A stretch of DNA of 64,000 bases from Catenovulum agarivorans DS-2 (GCF_000568405.1 NZ_ARZY01000002.1:62001-126000); one strand, 5' to 3'; positions 9,401-17,757 are shown, counted from the stretch's first letter. Made by a program: numbers and translations. Notes: generated by a model not told the origin, from the sequence alone.

Positions 9401-11264
9401 TCAAAACCAAGATCAATTGGTCACCTTTAGTATAGCTCCGCAAGCTTTTTCTCAAGTTGACCCTGAATTATTTGGTCAACCTGCGATGTCGACCTCCATT
9501 TTGTTTAAAGCCAACAAAATATACAACGTAAATTTACCTGCTGATGGTCAAAACAACTCACTTGTTGTCGGTAGGTTTGATGGCGCACAAACTACGCTTG
9601 CACAAGGTTGGTCGGCTTCTGGTGATTTTGCCAACCCTGCTACCGAAGGTGCTTGGCGTGGTACAACGATAAATAGTGCTTCTGCACAAATAGGTGATGG
9701 CGCAGTAAGCACCTGTGAAATGAATGGTAATGCCAAGGGGTGTGACCAAAGCACAGGTCGTTTAACTTCGCCAATATTTACCTTAACTAAAGACAACTTA
9801 TATACCTTGCTCGCCGGTGGCGAAAACAATAGCAAGGCTGTTGGTATTCGAGTGCTAGATACAGCGGGGAATTTATTACATAACTATTCACCAGCGAGTT
9901 GTGGCCCAGCAAATATTGATGGTGATGACGATTGGACGGTAATACAAGCCAGCGTATTAAAAGGCGCGAATATTCGAGCACAATTTTACGATGAAGAGTC
10001 GGGCGCTTGTGGGTTTGTCAGTTTTGACCATTTATTCCAAAGTGATGCAGCCAAAGACGATAGTATGATTGACGGCGGCACTGTCACTTTAACTGCAGAG
10101 CAAAGTGCCAACTTAACATACGGCGTAAGTTTGCCATATCAAGATTCTGATTCAAATGTCATTGGTTCATTTGATGATGCACAAGCAATGATTACGGATG
10201 GCTGGGTTGCAACCGGTGATTTTGCAAATCCGGCATCAGCAGACGCATGGCATAGTTTAACGACCGCTAGAGCAGATGCTGCACGAGTAGGTAATGGTGG
10301 CACGACGACTTGTGAGTTAAACGGCAATCCGTGCGATGCGAGTACGGGTACGCTTACCTCATCGTTATTTGATGTAAGCGCAGAACAATCTACCCTAGCC
10401 ATGTTAATTTCTGGTGGTAACGCCGAAATGACGAATGATGTGGGCATTCGGGTGTTAGATACAACCGATGCTGAACTCGCAAGGTTAAATCCTGGTACTT
10501 GTGGCGATGCTTACGTCAAAAACGATAGTCATTGGAAAACCATTGATTTGTCGGCGTATGTCGGCCAACAAGTAAAAGTACAAGTGTTCGACAATGAAGC
10601 GGGTGGTTGTGGTTTTATTAGTGTTGATCATGTTCATTTAACTTCGGGACAAGCAGTTGACCCCAACTATGTAGATTTTAACTTCACTGCGACAGATTAC
10701 GCTGAAGCAAATCCAGATCAAACACTTACCAATATTACTGTGAATGCCGATTCGTTTACGCAAGTGATAGGTAGTTTTGACAGCCCTACTGCAATGTTAA
10801 CAGATGGTTGGTCAGCAACAGGCGATTTTGCAAACCCAGTTGATGATACTGCTTGGGCTGGCACTTCCAGTTTTAATGATGCAGCAAAAGTGGGTACAAA
10901 TGCGGTGAGTACTTGTGAGTTAAACAATAATGCGAATGGTTGTGACCAGCCAGTGGGTACGTTAACTTCTCCAACATTTAAAATAGATGCAGCTCGCCCA
11001 CACTTAAACTTTTTAATGTCAGGTGGCAATGGCAGTGCGCCTGTTGGTTTAAGAGTCATTAATCCTGCAAACGATGCTGTCATTACACAATTTACGCCAA
11101 ACTCCTGTGCTGACTCGCGTATTTTGGGTGACCAACATTGGCAAACAATCGATTTAACAGATTATATTGGCCAATTTGTGCAAGTGGTTGTGTTTGATGA
11201 AGAACAAGGCGGTTGTGGGTTTGTTAGTTTTGACCACGTGCATTTGAGCAGTAGTGCTAAATAA
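6462..11264 (+). CDS. Lipoprotein multidomain GH32 fructanase-like protein (1600 aa), Glu at nucleophile position
   Basis: Lipoprotein signal with lipobox LSGC (Cys about residue 22), then a Pro/Thr/Glu-rich linker (about 43-60) that would hold the enzyme off the membrane. Following parts: LamG-like domain (about 65-290), GH32 propeller (about 300-650), GH32 sandwich (about 650-800), two Ig-like repeats with EDGEII/EAGQVI motifs (about 800-1010), and three about-170-aa repeated modules (about 1027-1196, 1223-1393, 1427-1600), each with GWSATGDFANP-like and CGFVSFDH motifs and paired cysteines. The catalytic motif reads NWANEPHG (Glu325 where Asp is expected); MRDP gives Asp448 and LWEMP gives Glu514. 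It is a paralogue of its divergent neighbour, but its C-terminal modules are of a different, Cys-containing type. Likely surface-anchored, acting on fructan outside the cell. GGAAAA precedes the ATG. GH32 fold is sure, exact reaction is not. Confidence 0.88.
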   Translation: MNTSNILKLSLVALATSSLSGCILDNKATIDASDVKVISQPEPTPTPEPTPSPSPEEPVALTQMVYLNFDEQTGSSEAINQVNQAAYSVSNTFLKPERVLGVQGNALRTDGFSTWVTGNPDLANLSEMTIETWVALESYPSDHETGHANLSPASFISKMKDGKGFSLDINTFGQWQFNVSIDGTMYNLPAPEVFPLYSWNHVAAVVDGFNGSIKLYLNGVEVASTEANPIGGKIDNVDSSLLIAKSHATTSSGPFSVINGLNGAFDEVKIYQGSKLAEAFTANIQIKDDNHPLGTISLETPESRFIDDPNRPIFHAMPPANWANEPHGLVEFNGQYHMFYQRTPNGPFKTQMHWGHMMSDNFVNWTHMQDALWPEVEQGGTNGFDMKGIWSGDVVVEGDTAYAFYTNVNHTGPFNPGVAVATSTDADLQTWTKLGPIIDRTGVDDMRDPYLWKDGDTWHMIVGAIKSGHGALLHLSTSDISDINSWQSSSFMADFSVLTAPDGSKDGLASVLWEMPVFEKISDDKYMLLVNPVGNGYKPRGLYWIGSWSNGQFVPDDTQAKYLDLIVGHISPTVARNADGLLTAIGIVDERRSSEAQLAAGWTQTFSAPRVWSLAADGATIQQAPAAQLSDLRLNNSVREQSNLIVNGETLLEAKGRRVEIIAELDASDTANKYGVVIAASADGQEKTVIYYDAINKNIVLDKTKSTTSSSAFELTEQAGSYDESAFGKPEKFHIFVDGSVVDVFINDKAAFSFRIYPTKDDSNNIALYSQAADTRFTQIQVYQLADMQNKRTFIAAKADADGIVEGKEDGEIITVSVANNTFAQTLNIAGWQATNLPNGVSLGSINRIDDATAEITLSGNSSDDFDNNISNIELAVASDQFVSLPLPLEVKGLAPTITAEVEAVTSAELTIGGDTQANISEGSEAGQVISVALTNNTFVDPVDKAHWTAQNLPAGLDFTLTRVANNQVDIQLSGTAEGYQNQDQLVTFSIAPQAFSQVDPELFGQPAMSTSILFKANKIYNVNLPADGQNNSLVVGRFDGAQTTLAQGWSASGDFANPATEGAWRGTTINSASAQIGDGAVSTCEMNGNAKGCDQSTGRLTSPIFTLTKDNLYTLLAGGENNSKAVGIRVLDTAGNLLHNYSPASCGPANIDGDDDWTVIQASVLKGANIRAQFYDEESGACGFVSFDHLFQSDAAKDDSMIDGGTVTLTAEQSANLTYGVSLPYQDSDSNVIGSFDDAQAMITDGWVATGDFANPASADAWHSLTTARADAARVGNGGTTTCELNGNPCDASTGTLTSSLFDVSAEQSTLAMLISGGNAEMTNDVGIRVLDTTDAELARLNPGTCGDAYVKNDSHWKTIDLSAYVGQQVKVQVFDNEAGGCGFISVDHVHLTSGQAVDPNYVDFNFTATDYAEANPDQTLTNITVNADSFTQVIGSFDSPTAMLTDGWSATGDFANPVDDTAWAGTSSFNDAAKVGTNAVSTCELNNNANGCDQPVGTLTSPTFKIDAARPHLNFLMSGGNGSAPVGLRVINPANDAVITQFTPNSCADSRILGDQHWQTIDLTDYIGQFVQVVVFDEEQGGCGFVSFDHVHLSSSAK

Positions 11265-11283
11265 TAAAGTTAACTTAACCAAA

Positions 11284-11316
11284 ATAAGGTGCAGTGACTC
11301 AGTTGCTGAACCTTAT
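11284..11316. terminator. Hairpin between convergent GH32 and lacI-type genes
   Basis: ATAAGGT (11284-11290) pairs with ACCTTAT (11310-11316), and the adjoining CAG and CTG also pair; AT-rich tracts follow on both strands. It sits between a rightward and a leftward gene, so it can serve both. Confidence 0.5.
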
Positions 11317-11356
11317 ATTTATTGGTTCATATATGATTCTGACCCAATTAAAATGC

Positions 11357-12367
11357 TTAAAATGATTCTCGATCAAACAGCAAGCAAGGCACTTTGTAAT
11401 GAGTCGGTTGGTGAGCTTTGTTTTTATTCGTTATCAAACCCAGCACTTGGGCAACTGCCATACGTCCCATTTCGTAGTAGGGAAGTGCCATAGTTGAAAG
11501 TTGTGGTTCTAATATTTCTGGAATATCGTGCCAATTGTCAAAGCTAGCGACCCCAATATCTTTACCTATGGTTAAGCCTAATCGCTCCAAGACTAGATAG
11601 ACTTTTATCGCGGCTAAATCTTTACCACATAATACTGCATCAGGTTTGAATTCTTGTATTACTTGTTTTGCCACTTCTCCGGCAATATTGACGGTACGGC
11701 CTTCAACCACTTTTTCAATCGTATCAATATGCCATTGCTCTTCAGGTATACCATATTCTTGCATGGCTTTTAAAAAACCTTGTTGGCGTTGTTGTGCCGC
11801 CATTATTTCAGGATTTAAGTTTAAAAAAGCGATACGGCGATAGCCTTTGTACAAGAGTTGTTTGGTGACGTAATAACCCGCAAGCTCGTCGTCTGGTACT
11901 ATTGAGGTAAAGTCGTTCTGGGCGCTAACACAATTCACTAATACGGTCGGTAAGGTTTTAAATAATTCAGAAAATTCAACTGACTGATGATACATAGCGC
12001 CATAAATGATGCCTTCAGAGCGGTGCTGCAGGCACTCTTCATACAGTTTGTCTTTGTTTGGGTGTTTAAGATCTAGGTTAAAAACCATTAGGGTTTTACC
12101 TTGCTCCCAAGCCATATCTTGTGCACCTTTTAAAATGGCAACTGAAGCAGGAGTAGTGGAGATCTCGTCGGAGATAAAACCGATAATATCACTTTGTTTT
12201 TTACGTATTAAACTGGCTGCTTTATTTGGCCTATAACCCAGCTTGGCAATAGCATCTTCGACTTTTTCAACATTGCTAGCTTTAACACCTGGCTCTTTGT
12301 TAACAACTCGAGCTACAGTTTTAAATGATACACCTGCCAATTCAGCGACTTGTTTTATCGTAACCAT
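11357..12367 (-). CDS. LacI-family transcriptional repressor of the fructan locus
   Basis: A 336-aa protein. Residues 1-60 form a LacI-type DNA-binding head: TIKQVAELAGVSFKTVARVV is the helix-turn-helix, followed by a hinge helix around KAASLIRKK. Residues 60-330 are a periplasmic-binding-protein-like sugar-sensing core (ADAVLCGKDLAAIKVYLVLE, GVASFDN). LacI-family proteins bind CG-centred palindromes and let go when a sugar binds. Three copies of the ACAACGTTGT palindrome, one of them one base off, lie in its own promoter region, and more lie before the other fructan genes, so it most likely controls the whole block and itself. The inducer is probably fructose, sucrose or a fructo-oligosaccharide (inference). 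Confidence 0.92.
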   Translation of the reverse strand: MVTIKQVAELAGVSFKTVARVVNKEPGVKASNVEKVEDAIAKLGYRPNKAASLIRKKQSDIIGFISDEISTTPASVAILKGAQDMAWEQGKTLMVFNLDLKHPNKDKLYEECLQHRSEGIIYGAMYHQSVEFSELFKTLPTVLVNCVSAQNDFTSIVPDDELAGYYVTKQLLYKGYRRIAFLNLNPEIMAAQQRQQGFLKAMQEYGIPEEQWHIDTIEKVVEGRTVNIAGEVAKQVIQEFKPDAVLCGKDLAAIKVYLVLERLGLTIGKDIGVASFDNWHDIPEILEPQLSTMALPYYEMGRMAVAQVLGLITNKNKAHQPTHYKVPCLLFDRESF

Positions 12368-12412
12368 TAGACATTATTCTGAAAAAACAATGGCCTATTT
12401 AACCCCAAAATG

Positions 12413-12424
12413 GGCAACGTTGTC
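12413..12424. promoter_or_regulatory. LacI-type operator GGCAACGTTGTC
   Basis: Twelve-bp palindrome with one mismatch, 46 bp upstream of the regulator start; candidate autoregulatory site. Confidence 0.7.
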
Positions 12425-12518
12425 AAAATTAACTTGGGTTTTGTTCAAAAAATGATTAAAAAATTGCTACATTTTGTAAATTATATTTGATATAGGCGAT
12501 AATTTAGTTTATAAATAG

Positions 12519-12528
12519 ACAACGTTGT
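12519..12528. promoter_or_regulatory. LacI-type operator ACAACGTTGT
   Basis: Perfect 10-bp core palindrome, flanked as GACAACGTTGTAA, midway in the divergent promoter region. Confidence 0.75.
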
Positions 12529-12650
12529 AAAAGTAACTTGCACTAAATAGATAAATTTCTCTGCATATTCGTACAGTTTTACTAAGCTGTATGAGTGTTT
12601 AACGAGTTAATTTAAAGTCTTATAGCACAACAAAGTTGTCCACAAGAATG

Positions 12651-12660
12651 ACAACGTTGT
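12651..12660. promoter_or_regulatory. LacI-type operator ACAACGTTGT
   Basis: Perfect core palindrome ending 25 bp before the chosen start of the GH32 gene; flanks GACAACGTTGTAA are the same as in the 12519 site. Confidence 0.78.
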
Positions 12661-12685
12661 AAAAATGATTGAAGAGGCTAGTAAA

Positions 12686-15532
12686 ATGCTTAACAAATTT
12701 AAACTTAACAAGATAGTTCAGCAATGCACATTATTGTCTGGAGTCGCTATTTTATCTGCATGTAGCACAGACACGACAGATCCCGGGGAGAAAAGTGTTA
12801 ACAATGACAATGTTGAAGTTGTTATTTTAGAAGAAGGGCAAACAGCTGACGATATATTAAATCCGGGCGACAACAACGGAAATGGCGGAGACGGCGGTGA
12901 CGGTGGAGACGGCGGTGACGGTGGAGACATCGTTTTAACAGATACGCCTGAAACAGAAGGCGCGAGTCTATTTGTGCGAGCAAATGATGCGAACCAAAAC
13001 ATTGCAGGTTTTGAATTTTGTTGTGGTGGTTACGACACATATCAAGAACACGAATTTACCAATGCAACTGGCGACTTTATTGAATTAGATGGCGGTTTTT
13101 GGGGCGCAGATGTAGCTGGGCACATAGGTGAAAGAGTATTTTCTAGCTACGGTGATGGGTACGACAGCGATGATGACACCACAGCTGCACAAGTAGGCGC
13201 AAGTGCTACAGGGAGCATTCGCTCACCAGAATTTACCATTGATAAAAAGTACATTAACTTTTTAGTTGGTGGTGGCAGCAACCAATATGGCAGTGCAAAT
13301 ACCACCAGCGTATTACTGATGGTTGATAATCAAGTGGTACGTACCGCCAGCGGTAATAATCAACACAATACAATAGATTGGCAAACTTGGGACGTTACTG
13401 ACTACCAAGGTAAAACCGCATGGATTGAATTTGTTGATATGCATACCGACGATAGAAGTGATGCCGGTTTAGCGTATATTCTAGCGGATGAATTTAGAGC
13501 GGCAGACAAAGCTGCAGTGCAACCTTCGGCCAATAATATAGTTAAAACCTCAGCCACATTAACCAGTGCACCGGCAACAACAGGTGAAGCGGCATTTGTT
13601 CGCCAAACGGATGTAAACCAAAACATCGCGGGTTTTGAGTTTTGTTGTGGTCAATTTAATAGTTATCAAAACCATAGTTTTCGAGCCACTGGCGATATGA
13701 TTAAACTCGACGGCGGCTGGTGGGCTGCAGATGTTACCAACCATGTTGGTGAACGTGCTTTTTCTAGCCGAACAGATGCATTTGAAGCAGATGGAACCAA
13801 TTTAGGTTGGCTGGGTGATGCTGCAACAGGCTCTGTGATCACGCCTGAGTTTGTCATTAATAAAAACTATATTAATTTTTTAATTGGTGGCGGTACTAAC
13901 CAATATACATCAGACAAAGCAACAGCGGTTGTATTGCGTGTAAACGGAAAAATTGTTCGCCACGCAACTGGCAATGGCGAAGAGAATAAAGTTGATTGGC
14001 ACAGCTGGGACGTATCAGCACTCAATGGCCAACAAGCTGTAATTGAAATAATCGACCAGCATGATGCTGCCGAAGATGACGGTTCACTTGCATTTGTCTT
14101 AGTTGATGAAATTCGCCAAGCCGATAGAGCTGCGGCGCAACCAATTGCTTCTGCAGTGGTTACCAGTGATAGTGGCCACAATCAAAACTTAGTATTAGAT
14201 TTGGGCGATCCAAACCCGTTTTATGATAATGGTGAATACTATATTTATTATCTAGAAAACCTTGGTTTCCATTCTTGGGCAATGGCCAAAACCTCCGATT
14301 TATTAACTTCTAGTTTTCCTCAAACTGTTTTGCCAGCTTCGGGTGATGCAAGCAAAGCTGATCAGTGGATTGGTTCAGGTAGTGTAATTAAAGCACAAGA
14401 CGGCAGTTACCATATGTTTTACACAGGTCACAATCGTGACTTAACTCCGGTTGAAACTGTGATGCATGCTGTGGCGACCGACAACACCTTAACAAACTGG
14501 CAGCCAATACCGGCAGATACTTTTAGTGGCTCTGATGGTTATAGCGATTTTGATTTTAGAGATCCGTTAGTTTTTTGGAATGAAGCGGAAAGCAAGTATT
14601 GGATGTTAATCACCACGCGTTATCAAAACAAAGCAGCAATTGGTTTATATACATCAGAAAACTTAACAAGTTGGAGTGCGCAGCCGCCACTTTATACTGA
14701 AACTTCAAACCTAAATTTAGAAGTGGCTGATTATTTTGAGTTAGATGGCACACCATTTATTGTTTTTTCTGACCAACGTGACGATTCACGCCAAGTTAAA
14801 GTATTAACCAAACAAAATGACGCTTGGGTATTGGCAAATAATAGCGCATTAGATGGTCGAGCTTATTATGCTGCGCGTACCGCTGGGCATGCAGATGAAC
14901 GATTATTATTTGGTTGGGTAGCGCATAACTTTGGCCGTAAAGACGGTGCAAATCCTGACTGGGGTGGCGACTTAATGGTTCACCAAGTTAAATTAAAAGA
15001 CGGTGAATTGGCCGTTGATCTACCGGAAAAATTACGTACAGGTTTAGCCAAAACAATGGTAACAGATTCTGTATTTAGTGAAGGTTCGGCCTCGGCAACC
15101 GCAACTGGTTTTGATTTACAAGCGCAAAGCTTAACAACGCTTGCAGCTTCAGATGTTAAAAATCGTTGGAGCTTTAAACTATCAAGCTCGAATGCAGATG
15201 CTAAGTTTGGTTTAGCGCTGGTCAAACCTTTGGCTGAAGGTGGTGATAAACGTGCGTATGTTGAATTAGATGCGGCAAACAATCAGGCAAAATTCTATTT
15301 TAATGCGGATGAAAACAATCAATTTAATCCTAAAGTCAGTTTGCCGTTAGACGCAGCCAGTGGGATTGATTGTGAGCTAATTGCCGACCCTGAAGCCGGT
15401 GTTGCTGCACTATACTTAAACGGTTATAGAGCTTTGAGCTTTAGACTGTACGAACTTAAAGACTATCAAATTGGTTTTTATAGCACAGCCGATGCCGTTA
15501 GCGTAACTGATTTAAACCGATATTCACATTAA
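12686..15532 (+). CDS. Lipoprotein GH32-type fructan-active enzyme with two Cys-Cys modules (948 aa)
   Basis: The start at 12686 is preferred over an in-frame ATG at 12665 because AAGAGG lies 8 bp before it and it opens directly on a lipoprotein signal (lipobox LSAC). A (Gly-Gly-Asp)5 linker follows. Two N-terminal modules (about residues 90-270 and 300-475) each have the phrase IAGFEFCCG near the start and VDEIR/ADEFR near the end. The catalytic part (about 500-800) has GDPNPFYDNGE (Asp508), DFRDP (Asp626) and NLEVADYF (Glu679), a GH32 layout in which NDPNG is altered to GDPNP. A C-terminal sandwich with VAALYLNGYRALSFRLYEL closes the protein. The architecture recalls cycloinulo-oligosaccharide fructanotransferases, GH32 enzymes carrying CBM38 modules, but hydrolysis of inulin or levan is equally possible. 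Same family as the two leftward genes at 18.9-25.5 kb. Confidence 0.85.
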   Translation: MLNKFKLNKIVQQCTLLSGVAILSACSTDTTDPGEKSVNNDNVEVVILEEGQTADDILNPGDNNGNGGDGGDGGDGGDGGDIVLTDTPETEGASLFVRANDANQNIAGFEFCCGGYDTYQEHEFTNATGDFIELDGGFWGADVAGHIGERVFSSYGDGYDSDDDTTAAQVGASATGSIRSPEFTIDKKYINFLVGGGSNQYGSANTTSVLLMVDNQVVRTASGNNQHNTIDWQTWDVTDYQGKTAWIEFVDMHTDDRSDAGLAYILADEFRAADKAAVQPSANNIVKTSATLTSAPATTGEAAFVRQTDVNQNIAGFEFCCGQFNSYQNHSFRATGDMIKLDGGWWAADVTNHVGERAFSSRTDAFEADGTNLGWLGDAATGSVITPEFVINKNYINFLIGGGTNQYTSDKATAVVLRVNGKIVRHATGNGEENKVDWHSWDVSALNGQQAVIEIIDQHDAAEDDGSLAFVLVDEIRQADRAAAQPIASAVVTSDSGHNQNLVLDLGDPNPFYDNGEYYIYYLENLGFHSWAMAKTSDLLTSSFPQTVLPASGDASKADQWIGSGSVIKAQDGSYHMFYTGHNRDLTPVETVMHAVATDNTLTNWQPIPADTFSGSDGYSDFDFRDPLVFWNEAESKYWMLITTRYQNKAAIGLYTSENLTSWSAQPPLYTETSNLNLEVADYFELDGTPFIVFSDQRDDSRQVKVLTKQNDAWVLANNSALDGRAYYAARTAGHADERLLFGWVAHNFGRKDGANPDWGGDLMVHQVKLKDGELAVDLPEKLRTGLAKTMVTDSVFSEGSASATATGFDLQAQSLTTLAASDVKNRWSFKLSSSNADAKFGLALVKPLAEGGDKRAYVELDAANNQAKFYFNADENNQFNPKVSLPLDAASGIDCELIADPEAGVAALYLNGYRALSFRLYELKDYQIGFYSTADAVSVTDLNRYSH
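12884..12928 (+). repeat. Five 9-nt direct repeats encoding a (Gly-Gly-Asp)5 linker
   Basis: Five tandem copies of GGYGGWGAC-like units with only third-base changes. They encode the flexible linker behind the lipobox of the 948-aa GH32 protein, and length variation between strains is plausible. Confidence 0.75.
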
Positions 15533-15570
15533 TTTAGTGCAAAAGTTTTCTGATCCCCATGATCAGAATT

Positions 15571-15612
15571 GGCGTCACCAGTCAGTGCTGAGTCTGGTGG
15601 CGCCGCTTTCTT
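15571..15612 (+). terminator. Strong terminator between two rightward GH32 genes
   Basis: GGCGTCACCAG (15571-15581) pairs with CTGGTGGCGCC (15594-15604) over 11 bp with one G-U pair, followed by a T-rich tail. It separates the 948-aa enzyme from the 685-aa enzyme, so the second gene depends on read-through or a promoter hidden nearby; no operator is present here. Confidence 0.8.
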
Positions 15613-15637
15613 TACCTATTTATTGAGTCGTATTGTT

Positions 15638-17695
15638 ATGAAGCTTAAAAAATTAACTTGGTTAATTGCACTGTCGATGACCGCGGGGTTAACCACCTTG
15701 CCTGCGGCGGTTCACGCAAATCAAGCAGTTAAACCAACCACATCAAAACCTGAATACTTTCAACACCATAGATTACAATTTCACTTTTCTCCGCAACAAG
15801 GTTGGATGAACGACCCCAACGGCATGGTTTATCACAATGGTGAATACCATTTGTTTTTTCAGCATTATCCAGATGGCACAAAGTGGGGGCCGATGCACTG
15901 GGGTCATGCGGTTTCTAAAGATTTAGTTCACTGGCAAGAATTACCCATTGCGTTATTTCCTGATGATAAAGGTTGGATATTTTCCGGCAGCGCAGTGGTG
16001 GATAAATACAACACCTCAGGTTTAGGCACAGCAGAAAACCCACCGTTAGTTGCCATATTCACCTACCACGACAAAGTTGCCGAAGCCGCTAGAGCGGAAA
16101 ACGTGCAAACACAAGCATTAGCCTACAGTTTAGACAATGGCCGCAGTTGGCAAAAATACGCGGGCAACCCAGTATTAGAAGGTGGCAAAATTGCCGATTT
16201 TCGTGATCCAAAAGTATTTTGGCATGACGAGTCAAACCAATGGGTAATGGCATTAGCCGTGCAAAACCGCATTGGCTTTTATGCATCACCCAATTTAAAG
16301 GACTGGCATCACCTAAGTGATTTTGGCGCAGAATATGGCGCGCACGGCGGTTATTGGGAATGCCCAGATTTAATTAAAATGCAGGTTGAAGGTTCAAGCG
16401 AAGAAAAATATGTGCTGCTGGTCAGCTTAAACCCTGGTGGGCCAAATGGTGGCTCGGGCACACAATATTTTGTTGGCGACTTTGACGGTAAAACCTTCAA
16501 AATGGATCCGCAGTTTAAAGCTGAAGTAACTAAAATCCCAGCTGTATTCCCGCAAGATTATATATTCGAAGACTTTGAAGGCAGTTTAGCTAAATGGCAA
16601 AAACAAGGTGACTCGTTTAAACAATCACCCATTCGCGCAAGAGAAAACGAATTTATTGGCCGTTATGGTGCTCAGCTTGCTAACTCTTTTAATACTGGCG
16701 ATGCATCACGCGGCAAACTTATTAGCCAACAATTTAGCATAGAGAAAGCTTACATTAATTTTGTGATAGCGGGTGGTAAATATCCGAAAGATGCGGCTAT
16801 GAACCTAATTGTTGACGATGAAATTGTTGCATCAGCTACAGGTAAAAACTCAGGCAGTATGTCGATCGCCAGTTGGGACGTAAGCAAATGGCAAGGTAAA
16901 CAAGCGCATTTAGAAATTGTCGACAACGCAATTGGCCCTTGGGGACATATTTCAGTAGACCAAATTGCATTTGCCGACGCGCCTGCAAAATCAGCAATAG
17001 AGCCAGCAGTATGGTTGGATTATGGCGCAGATAATTATGCCGGTGTAACTTGGTCGGGCATTGAAGATGGCCGCCATTTGTTTATTGGCTGGATGAATAA
17101 CTGGGCATACGCCAACGAAGTACCAACCGACCAATGGCGCGGTGCAATGACAGTACCAAGAGAACTGAAACTGCATAAAACAGCCAAAGGTTACCGTGTA
17201 GCCTCAGTACCTACTGCAGAATTAGACGCATTGCAACAAAACACGTCTAAAGGCAGTAACTTAGCAGTAAAACAAACAGTTAGCTTAGACAAAAAAGCAA
17301 AACTGACCACTGAGTTGGCCGATATTTCGTTTGAAGTAGATATGCAACTAGCGAGCGAATTCACTATAGTGTTAGCCAATAATTTAAACGAACAAGCCGT
17401 TATTCGTTTAAATAAGGAAACAGGATTAATGTCGGTAGACAGAACTCAAGCTGGACAACAAAGGTTTGATGAAGACTTTCCTATGGTACAAACCGCACCA
17501 ATTGAAACTAAACAACAATACTCAGTGCGCATAGTGCAAGATGTTGGTTCAATTGAAGTATTTGTGGATGACGGCAAAGCAACCATAACCTCGTTGGTTT
17601 TTCCAAATAAACCATTTAGCCAAATTCAATTACAATCTGACCAAGGCAGCTTAGTAACAAGCTGGCAAATTAGTCAGTTAAAGTCTATTTGGTAG
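15638..17695 (+). CDS. Canonical GH32 exo-fructanase (levanase/inulinase/invertase type) with inserted binding module
   Basis: A 685-aa secreted protein with signal peptide (cleavage after AVHA). It carries the full GH32 signature: WMNDPNG (nucleophile Asp59), FRDP (Asp190), YWECPD (acid/base Glu241), and the GW-type stretch WIFSGSAVVD. It should release fructose from sucrose, inulin or levan ends. Unusually, about 140 residues (about 305-450, EDFEGSLAKW to GPWGHISVDQIAF) sit inside the propeller before blade five resumes (DNYAGVTWSG, RHLFIGWMNNW). The insert is homologous to the repeated modules at the ends of the neighbouring GH32 proteins. The start at 15638 is chosen because an upstream in-frame ATG (15569) lies ahead of the terminator hairpin and would bury the signal peptide. 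Confidence 0.93.
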   Translation: MKLKKLTWLIALSMTAGLTTLPAAVHANQAVKPTTSKPEYFQHHRLQFHFSPQQGWMNDPNGMVYHNGEYHLFFQHYPDGTKWGPMHWGHAVSKDLVHWQELPIALFPDDKGWIFSGSAVVDKYNTSGLGTAENPPLVAIFTYHDKVAEAARAENVQTQALAYSLDNGRSWQKYAGNPVLEGGKIADFRDPKVFWHDESNQWVMALAVQNRIGFYASPNLKDWHHLSDFGAEYGAHGGYWECPDLIKMQVEGSSEEKYVLLVSLNPGGPNGGSGTQYFVGDFDGKTFKMDPQFKAEVTKIPAVFPQDYIFEDFEGSLAKWQKQGDSFKQSPIRARENEFIGRYGAQLANSFNTGDASRGKLISQQFSIEKAYINFVIAGGKYPKDAAMNLIVDDEIVASATGKNSGSMSIASWDVSKWQGKQAHLEIVDNAIGPWGHISVDQIAFADAPAKSAIEPAVWLDYGADNYAGVTWSGIEDGRHLFIGWMNNWAYANEVPTDQWRGAMTVPRELKLHKTAKGYRVASVPTAELDALQQNTSKGSNLAVKQTVSLDKKAKLTTELADISFEVDMQLASEFTIVLANNLNEQAVIRLNKETGLMSVDRTQAGQQRFDEDFPMVQTAPIETKQQYSVRIVQDVGSIEVFVDDGKATITSLVFPNKPFSQIQLQSDQGSLVTSWQISQLKSIW

Positions 17696-17716
17696 TTCCT
17701 CTACAACAAAATACCT

Positions 17717-17757
17717 ATTCGGCGCGGTTGTGATAATTGCGCTGAATGGTTTTTTTA
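17717..17757 (+). terminator. Rho-independent terminator after the exo-fructanase
   Basis: ATTCGGCGC (17717-17725) pairs with GCGCTGAAT (17739-17747), one G-U pair, followed by GGTTTTTTT. It ends the rightward GH32 run. Confidence 0.85.

Larger units (their letters stand above)
12368..12685. promoter_or_regulatory. Divergent promoter region with three operators
   Basis: A 318-bp spacer between the regulator and the 948-aa GH32 gene without a credible gene. It holds operators at 12413, 12519 and 12651, the densest cluster in the window, plus an imperfect ACAAC-AAA-GTTGT palindrome at about 12627-12639. Spacing of about 106 and 132 bp between sites would permit repression loops. Confidence 0.75.

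Noticed and set aside
11254-11493. 79-aa rightward ORF behind the 1600-aa GH32 gene
   Set aside because: It runs through the terminator hairpin into the end of the regulator gene on the other strand and has no plausible ribosome site.
12884-12928. Short direct repeats as a possible CRISPR or non-coding satellite
   Set aside because: The units are 9 bp without spacers, stay in frame and encode a Gly-Gly-Asp linker of a lipoprotein.
15569-15637. Upstream start of the 685-aa GH32 gene
   Set aside because: It would put 23 non-hydrophobic residues before the signal peptide and its start codon sits at the foot of the terminator hairpin.
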